In this document: positions 59,850 through 64,000 of the stretch, piece after piece
How positions within the stretch are numbered: the first letter of the stretch is position 1
How the letters are laid out: each line of letters starts with the position of its first letter
Source of the DNA: Kocuria flava
Lineage (GTDB): Bacteria; Actinomycetota; Actinomycetes; Actinomycetales; Micrococcaceae
Length of the DNA stretch: 64,000 bases
Assembly: GCF_001482365.1 (NCBI RefSeq)
Contig: NZ_CP013254.1
Span: forward strand, 682,001-746,000
Direction: 5' to 3'
The notes under the pieces: generated by a model
Told to the model about the DNA's origin: nothing
Database searches by the model: none
What the model saw: the letters and a program-made list of their open reading frames with translations, nothing else
Made by a program: the position numbers and the translations under genes

Positions 59850-61226
59850 GTGTTCACACGGACCGACGTGGCCGAGCTCGTCCCGCAGATCTGCGGGCCC
59901 GTCCTGCTGCCCGGCGACCCCGGCTTCGCCGAGGAGGTCGCCGGCTTCAACCTCGCCGCCGTCCACCGCCCCGACCTCGTGGTCGGCGCCGACGACACCG
60001 GGGACGTCATCACCGCCGTGCAGTGGGCGGCCGCCCACGACGAGCCCGTCGGCGTGCAGGCCACCGGCCACGGGGCGGACCTGCCGATGGAGGGCGGGCT
60101 GCTGCTGACCACCCGCCGGATGCAGGAGCTCGTGGTGGACCCGGTCCGCCGGTGCGCCCGGATCGGGGCGGGCGTGCGCTGGGGGTCGGTGATCGACGCC
60201 ATCGCCCCCCACGGGCTCGGGGTGCTCAACGGCTCCTCGACCCACGCGGGAGCCGTCGGGTACACGCTCGGCGGCGGGCTGCCCGTGCTGGGCCGGGTCT
60301 TCGGCTTCGCCGCCGACTGGGTGCGCGCCCTCGAGGTCGTCACCCCCGACGGCCGGCTGCGCGCGGTGGACGCCGAGCACGAGCCCGAGCTGTTCGCGCT
60401 GCTGCTGGGCGGGAAGGGCAACCTGGGCATCGTCACGACCATGACCCTGGAGCTGTTCCCGCTGGGGCCGCTGCTCGGCGGCGGCATCTTCTGGCCGGGG
60501 GAGGACGCCCAGGAGGTACTGGCCGCGTTCAGCCGGTGGGCCCCGGGGCTGCCCGCGGCCGCGAGCACGTCCGTGGCGCTGCGCTGGATGCCCCGCTCCG
60601 CGGCGGTGGACCCCCGGGTGGCCCGCCGGCAGGTCGTGCACCTGCGCTTCTGCTGGGTCGGGGACCCCGAGGAAGGCCGGCGCGCGCTCGAGCCGATGCG
60701 CTCGACCGGCCGGCCGCTGCTGGACACGGTCGCGCCGCTGGACTACCGCCGGATCGACCGCGTCCACCTCGACGCCACCCAGCCGGGCCTGTACGTGCTC
60801 ACCGGGGAGTTCCTGCGGGACTTCGACGCCGCGGCGCTCGCGGCGCTGCTCCAGCACGCCGGCCCCGGCACGCAGTGCCCCCTGCCCGAGGTCGGGATCC
60901 GCCTCATGGGCGGGGCGCTGGCCGGGCCGGGCGCGCGGGACGACGCCGTGACCGGCCGGGACGCCGCGTTCTTCCTCGAGCTGATCGGCCGGCTCTCCCC
61001 GGGGGTGGCCGAGCGCACCCCGCCCGCCCTCGCGGCGATCCTGCGGGCCCTGGCCCCCTGGAGCACCGGGCGGGCCTTCGTGAACCTGCACGGGATGCCC
61101 GGCGGGGAGTCGGAGCGGGCCCGGGCCTGGTCCGAGGAGGTCTACGCGCGGCTCGTGCGCGCCAAGGCCGTCTACGACCCGCAGAACCTGCTGCGCTTCC
61201 AGCACGTCGTCGGCCAGGTCCGCTGA
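59850..61226 (+). CDS. FAD-linked (BBE-type) oxidoreductase
   Basis: 458 residues from GTG 59850. FAD-binding PCMH domain: HRPDLVVGADDTGDVITAVQWAAAHDEPVGVQATGHG (the His here is the usual covalent FAD site), GVGYTLGGGL-like GAVGYTLGGGLPVLGRVFGFAADWV. The C-terminal berberine-bridge segment YDPQNLLRFQHVVG is present. Such enzymes oxidise alcohols or sugars with O2. No signal peptide. Substrate unknown. Confidence 0.88.
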   Translation: MFTRTDVAELVPQICGPVLLPGDPGFAEEVAGFNLAAVHRPDLVVGADDTGDVITAVQWAAAHDEPVGVQATGHGADLPMEGGLLLTTRRMQELVVDPVRRCARIGAGVRWGSVIDAIAPHGLGVLNGSSTHAGAVGYTLGGGLPVLGRVFGFAADWVRALEVVTPDGRLRAVDAEHEPELFALLLGGKGNLGIVTTMTLELFPLGPLLGGGIFWPGEDAQEVLAAFSRWAPGLPAAASTSVALRWMPRSAAVDPRVARRQVVHLRFCWVGDPEEGRRALEPMRSTGRPLLDTVAPLDYRRIDRVHLDATQPGLYVLTGEFLRDFDAAALAALLQHAGPGTQCPLPEVGIRLMGGALAGPGARDDAVTGRDAAFFLELIGRLSPGVAERTPPALAAILRALAPWSTGRAFVNLHGMPGGESERARAWSEEVYARLVRAKAVYDPQNLLRFQHVVGQVR

Positions 61227-61332
61227 GCCCGCCCGCCGGGCCCGGCCTGTCCCGCCCGGCCCGCGCCCGGCATGATGGGACCGGGCCGTCCGCGGGCAGC
61301 GCGGGCGGGACACACCGGAAGGAGACACGACC

Positions 61333-61638
61333 GTGGACCTCAAGGGCCTCGTGAACAAGGCGAAGGACTACGCCCGGCGCAACCCCGACAAGGTCGGCAA
61401 GGTCATCGACCGGGCCGGGAACCTCGTCGACCGGCGGACGGGGCGCAAGTACGAGCGCCACGTGGACAGCGCCCAGCAGAAGGCCCGCGACCTCCTCGGC
61501 GGAGGCCCCGGGACGGGACCGCGGCCCGGGGACGGGTCCGCACCCGGGTCCGTGCGGCCCGGGGAGGCCGGCCCGGACGGGCAGCCGCCCCGCCAGGACC
61601 CGCACGGCCGGGGCCCGCAGGAGCCGCCGCGCCCCTGA
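61333..61638 (+). CDS. MT0933-type antitoxin family protein, paralogue
   Basis: 101 residues from GTG 61333 with GGAAGGAGA upstream. Residues 1-55 (DLKGLVNKAKDYARRNPDKVGKVIDRAGNLVDRRTGRKYERHVDSAQQKARDLL) align with the 67-residue protein at 53658. The last 45 are Gly/Pro-rich and disordered. No adjacent toxin gene. The two paralogues differ in charge: the other is acidic, this one basic. Confidence 0.82.
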   Translation: MDLKGLVNKAKDYARRNPDKVGKVIDRAGNLVDRRTGRKYERHVDSAQQKARDLLGGGPGTGPRPGDGSAPGSVRPGEAGPDGQPPRQDPHGRGPQEPPRP

Positions 61639-61906
61639 GCGCCGTGCCGCCCGCCCCGCCGGGGCGGGACCCGTGCGGCCCGGCCGGACCCGCCGGCCGG
61701 GCCGCCGGCGTGCTCAGGGCCCGCACGGCCGCGGCCGTGCGGGCCCTCGAGGCGGCGACCGCGGCGGAGACGGGGCGGTCCGGGCCCGCCCGGCGAGCGG
61801 CCCGGCGGCGCAGGGCGCCGCTCACGGCGCGTGCCACCAGCAGGGCCAGTCCCGCCGCGGTGGCGGCGGCGACGACGAGGGCGGGAACGAGGACGACGAC
61901 GACCAT
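61403..61906 (-). CDS. Possible small membrane protein, doubtful 3' end
   Basis: From ATG 61906 the frame begins with a strong membrane helix (MVVVVLVPALVVAAATAAGLALLVA) followed by a basic stretch (GALRRRAARRAGPDRP). After about residue 65 it becomes Ala/Gly/Pro-rich and runs through the antisense strand of the antitoxin gene, so the true end may be earlier or a frameshift may be present. A GGAG-type site lies about 14 bases ahead. A 30-bp palindrome falls inside. Confidence 0.35.
   Translation of the reverse strand: MVVVVLVPALVVAAATAAGLALLVARAVSGALRRRAARRAGPDRPVSAAVAASRARTAAAVRALSTPAARPAGPAGPHGSRPGGAGGTALRGAAAPAGPGRAGPGGAAARPGRPPRAARTRVRTRPRAAVPSRGLRRGGRGPSAGRCPRGARTCAPSAGRRGSRPGR
61717..61746. 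terminator. 30-bp perfect palindrome
   Basis: 15-bp arms meet without a spacer, so the RNA hairpin would have about 11-13 bp and a tetraloop. It lies 79 bp after the antitoxin stop and could end that transcript; it also falls within the doubtful minus-strand frame. Confidence 0.45.
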
Positions 61907-62343
61907 GCCTGCTCTTCTCCGGGGGCTCGAGCACCGTCGGGCGCGAACGGGGCCGCGGCCGCCGGGGGAGCGGGCGCGGGGAGCCGGCGCCGGGGGCGGG
62001 CGCCGGGGCGACCGCCGGGGGAGGCGGTCCCTCCCATCCTCCCGACCCCGGGCGCCGGCGCAATGGACTTTCGGCGGAACTTTCGCCCCGCCCCCTCGAC
62101 CCGGCGGGGCGAGGGGGCCGGAGCGCACGCCGCGGGCCACGGCTCCGGAGTGTTCCCCGCGGATGGGCGCCGCCGCTGTCACAATGGCCCCGTGACCTCC
62201 GGGAACGGACGGGCGCGGGCGTGTGGGCCACGCCGGTGCCGCCCGCTCCCGCCGGGTCGCGCCACCGCGGCCTCCCCCCGCCGCGGCCGACCGACCGCCC
62301 GCAGCACGTCCGCCCCGCTCCTGTCCCCCCGAGGAGTTCCCCC
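61907..62343. other. Intergenic stretch ahead of the GDPD-like gene
   Basis: 437 bp without a credible gene on either strand. Seen in it: an ACTTTCGGCGG/AACTTTCGCC near-repeat at 62070-62090, a GC-rich stem around 62086-62113 and a GTCAC...GTGAC pair near 62177. No clear promoter. Confidence 0.4.
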
Positions 62344-63294
62344 ATGTCATCCACCTCCGCCACGCCCGGTCCCGAGGACCGGGTGAGCTGCCGCAGCGCC
62401 CACGACCCGTTCGCCACCGGCCCCTACCCGGTGCGCTTCGGCTCCCCGGCCGAGCTCGCGGCCGCGACCCGGCACGAGTACCTGGCCCGCACCGGGCCGC
62501 TGCTGGTCGCGTCCCGGGCGGGCTACCACCCGGACGGCCCCTGGCCCGGCTCCGCCCTCGAGTCGGCGCAGAACGTGCTCGCGACCCGCCCGGGCGTGCT
62601 CGTGCAGCTGGACCTGCGCCGCACCGTCGACGGCACGTGCGTGGTCCTGCACGAGCCCGTCATGGGCCGGGCCTGCACGGGCGTCGGCCCCATCAGCGAG
62701 CAGTCGGCCGACTACGTGCTCAGCCAGCGCCTCGTGGACAACCACGGCGAGGTCTCCGGCTACCGCGTCCGCGAGGCCGCCGACTTCCTCGCGTGGGCGG
62801 TGCGGGAGGGGGCGGTGCTGTGGCTGGTCGCCCACGACGTCGACCCGGCCGAGGTCGTGCGCCTGGTGCGCGCCCACGACGCCGCCGCCCACGTCGTCGT
62901 CGCCGTCCACGGCCGGGCGGAGCTGACGGCCTACCGCGAGCTCGCCCCCGAGCTCGTCTACTGCGTCCCCACCGGCCGGGACGGCCTCGGCACGGCCGAG
63001 GACGTGCGCCGGGAGGCCCCCGACCCGGCCCGGCTGATCGGCTGGGGCGGGCAGTACATGCCCGACCCGGAGGAGGGGCTGCGGCTGCGGTCCTGGGACG
63101 TCCCCACGGTCCTGGACCTCACCCGCTACGACGAGAACCTGCACGACGACGAGCTCGACCCGCACTGCTACCGGCGCGCCGTGGAGACCGGCTGCCTGAT
63201 CCTGGTGACCACCCACTACCGGGAGGCCGCCGACCTGCTCGGGGTGCGGCCCTGGCAGGCCGCGCCCACCGGCCGGCGCGCGCAGCGCGGCTGA
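62344..63294 (+). CDS. GDPD-like protein with altered catalytic residues
   Basis: 316 residues resembling the glycerophosphodiester phosphodiesterase TIM barrel: LLVASRAGYHPDGPWPGSALESAQNVLATRPGVLVQLDLRRTVDGTCVVLHEPVMGRACTGVG. Where active enzymes have HRG, PENT, ExD and HD, this protein has SRAG, GSALES, QLD and HE, so the general base and metal ligands are changed. The remaining fold (LWLVAHDVDP, DVPTVLDLTRYDENLHDD) is intact. It may bind rather than cleave phosphodiesters, or use other chemistry. GAGGAGTTCCCCC precedes the ATG. Confidence 0.65.
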   Translation: MSSTSATPGPEDRVSCRSAHDPFATGPYPVRFGSPAELAAATRHEYLARTGPLLVASRAGYHPDGPWPGSALESAQNVLATRPGVLVQLDLRRTVDGTCVVLHEPVMGRACTGVGPISEQSADYVLSQRLVDNHGEVSGYRVREAADFLAWAVREGAVLWLVAHDVDPAEVVRLVRAHDAAAHVVVAVHGRAELTAYRELAPELVYCVPTGRDGLGTAEDVRREAPDPARLIGWGGQYMPDPEEGLRLRSWDVPTVLDLTRYDENLHDDELDPHCYRRAVETGCLILVTTHYREAADLLGVRPWQAAPTGRRAQRG

Positions 63295-63319
63295 CCTTCC
63301 GCCGGGGCGCCGCGGGGAC

Positions 63320-63325
63320 TAGCGT
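63320..63325 (+). promoter_or_regulatory. -10 element of asparaginase gene
   Basis: TAGCGT, 81 bases ahead of ATG 63407. Confidence 0.3.
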
Positions 63326-63406
63326 CGGAACCCAGCGGTGCCCGGGCCCCCGGGAGCGGCGCGACCGGGGCGGGCCACCGACGCAGGCGAGTCCAGGAGG
63401 CAGGCC

Positions 63407-64000
63407 ATGGTCCACGTCCAGCTGCTCGGCACCGGCGGCACGATCGCCTCGCGCGGCAGCGGGGAGACCGGGGCGGTCGCGACCGACCTCGCCGCCGGCC
63501 TGGCCCGCGGCGAGCACGGGGCCGTCACCGTCGGCGCCCGCGACGTCCTGACCACCAACAGCTTCCGGCTGGACCTGGCGGACCTGCGCCGCATCGCCGA
63601 GGCCGCGCGGGAGGCCCTGGAGGACCGCGGCAACGACGGCGTGGTGGTCACCCACGGCACCGACACCCTCGAGGAGACCGCGTTCCTGCTGGACCTCGTC
63701 CACGCCTCGCCCAAGCCGGTGGTGCTCACCGGGGCGCAGCGCCCGGCCGACAGCCCCGCCCCCGACGGGCCGGGCAACGTGGCCGACGCCGTGCTGGCCG
63801 CCGCCTCGACCGCGCTGCACCACTGCGGGGCCGTGATCGGCTTCGCCGGCACCGTGCGCACCGCCCGCGGGGCCCGCAAGGCCCACACCACCGCCCCCGA
63901 CCCGTTCGCCGGCGGCACCGAGGTCGCCCGCATCGCCGGGGGCCGGCTGCACGTGCTGGCCAAGCCCGTGCGCCGGCCGCCGCTGCCGCTGCCGGGCCCG
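63407..64000 (+). CDS. L-asparaginase, 3' end outside window
   Basis: The first 198 residues of an asparaginase/glutaminase. Both active-site threonines are visible: GTGGTIAS near residue 12 and VVTHGTDTLEET near 83, with the partner Lys expected further on (ARKAHTTAPDPF). VVLTGAQRPAD is also typical. No signal peptide, so a cytoplasmic type by location. AGGAGG at 63395-63400 fixes the start. It hydrolyses asparagine to aspartate and ammonia. Confidence 0.92.
   Translation, partial: MVHVQLLGTGGTIASRGSGETGAVATDLAAGLARGEHGAVTVGARDVLTTNSFRLDLADLRRIAEAAREALEDRGNDGVVVTHGTDTLEETAFLLDLVHASPKPVVLTGAQRPADSPAPDGPGNVADAVLAAASTALHHCGAVIGFAGTVRTARGARKAHTTAPDPFAGGTEVARIAGGRLHVLAKPVRRPPLPLPGP

Noticed and set aside
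62070..62090. Third copy of the CopR-like repeat
   Set aside because: ACTTTCGGCGG/AACTTTCG looks similar but the half-sites are 12 bp apart with CTTTC instead of CTTCA, and the neighbouring gene has no copper link.

Overview
The window looks like a chromosome segment of a high-GC actinobacterium, most likely Micrococcaceae (Kocuria-like). The reasons are extreme G/C preference at third codon positions, many GTG starts with ATGA/GTGA overlaps, TAnnnT -10 hexamers (some placed for leaderless transcripts), and actinobacterial families such as DUF4193, DUF6457, SCO1664 and MT0933-type antitoxins. The genus is inference; no rRNA or other taxonomic marker is present.

Positions 1 to about 27,230 form an accessory region that reads visibly less GC-rich than the rest. 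It opens with a 5'-truncated heavy-metal P-type ATPase, a cupin, a quinone-oxidoreductase-like enzyme and a small FPASDPP protein. Then comes a minus-strand nitrate respiration operon narG-narH-narJ-narI-narK with a cytochrome P450 behind it, and a divergent molybdenum cofactor set (moaA, moaD, mobA, DUF6457). Next is a minus-strand nitrogen-oxide block: a membrane-anchored copper nitrite reductase (NirK-like, all copper ligands present), a cupin, flavohemoglobin Hmp and a PNPOx-fold protein. The parts predict nitrate to nitrite to NO, with NO re-oxidised to nitrate by Hmp; no NO reductase is visible. A palindrome resembling an NsrR operator overlaps the predicted nirK promoter. The region ends in mobile DNA: a start-less sufU remnant between two imperfect 57/59-bp direct repeats, a three-gene recombinase cassette (active tyrosine recombinase, HTH protein, zinc-ribbon degenerate recombinase), an IS30-type transposase scrap and a YihY/BrkB membrane protein.

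From 27.2 kb on the DNA looks like backbone: an internally deleted ECF42-like sigma factor beside its DGPF/YCII partner, a DUF808 membrane protein, a MoxR-like ATPase/VWA pair followed by a TetR-like ligand domain without an HTH, DUF2254, a histidine phosphatase, an SCO1664-family protein and an MFS carrier.

Positions 38.0-45.9 kb are a copper-handling cluster: Csp copper-storage protein, two DUF305 proteins, a Tat-exported multicopper oxidase, a SHOCT membrane protein, a CPH-type (CopB-like) ATPase and a CopRS-like two-component system. Two cis signals fit it: TACCCC/GGGGTA palindromes ahead of copB, lying inside the 3' end of the kinase gene, and a shared 11-bp-period direct repeat upstream of both copR and csp that resembles the Corynebacterium CopR box.

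The remainder holds DUF4193, a HAD hydrolase, a Mut7-C protein, a TRIC-family channel, an amidohydrolase, transporters, an L-idonate/gluconate operon (GntR-type regulator, gntP, idnO, idnD, gntK), an FAD-linked oxidase, a second MT0933-type antitoxin, a GDPD-like protein with altered catalytic residues, and the start of an asparaginase. No tRNA, rRNA or CRISPR array was recognised.
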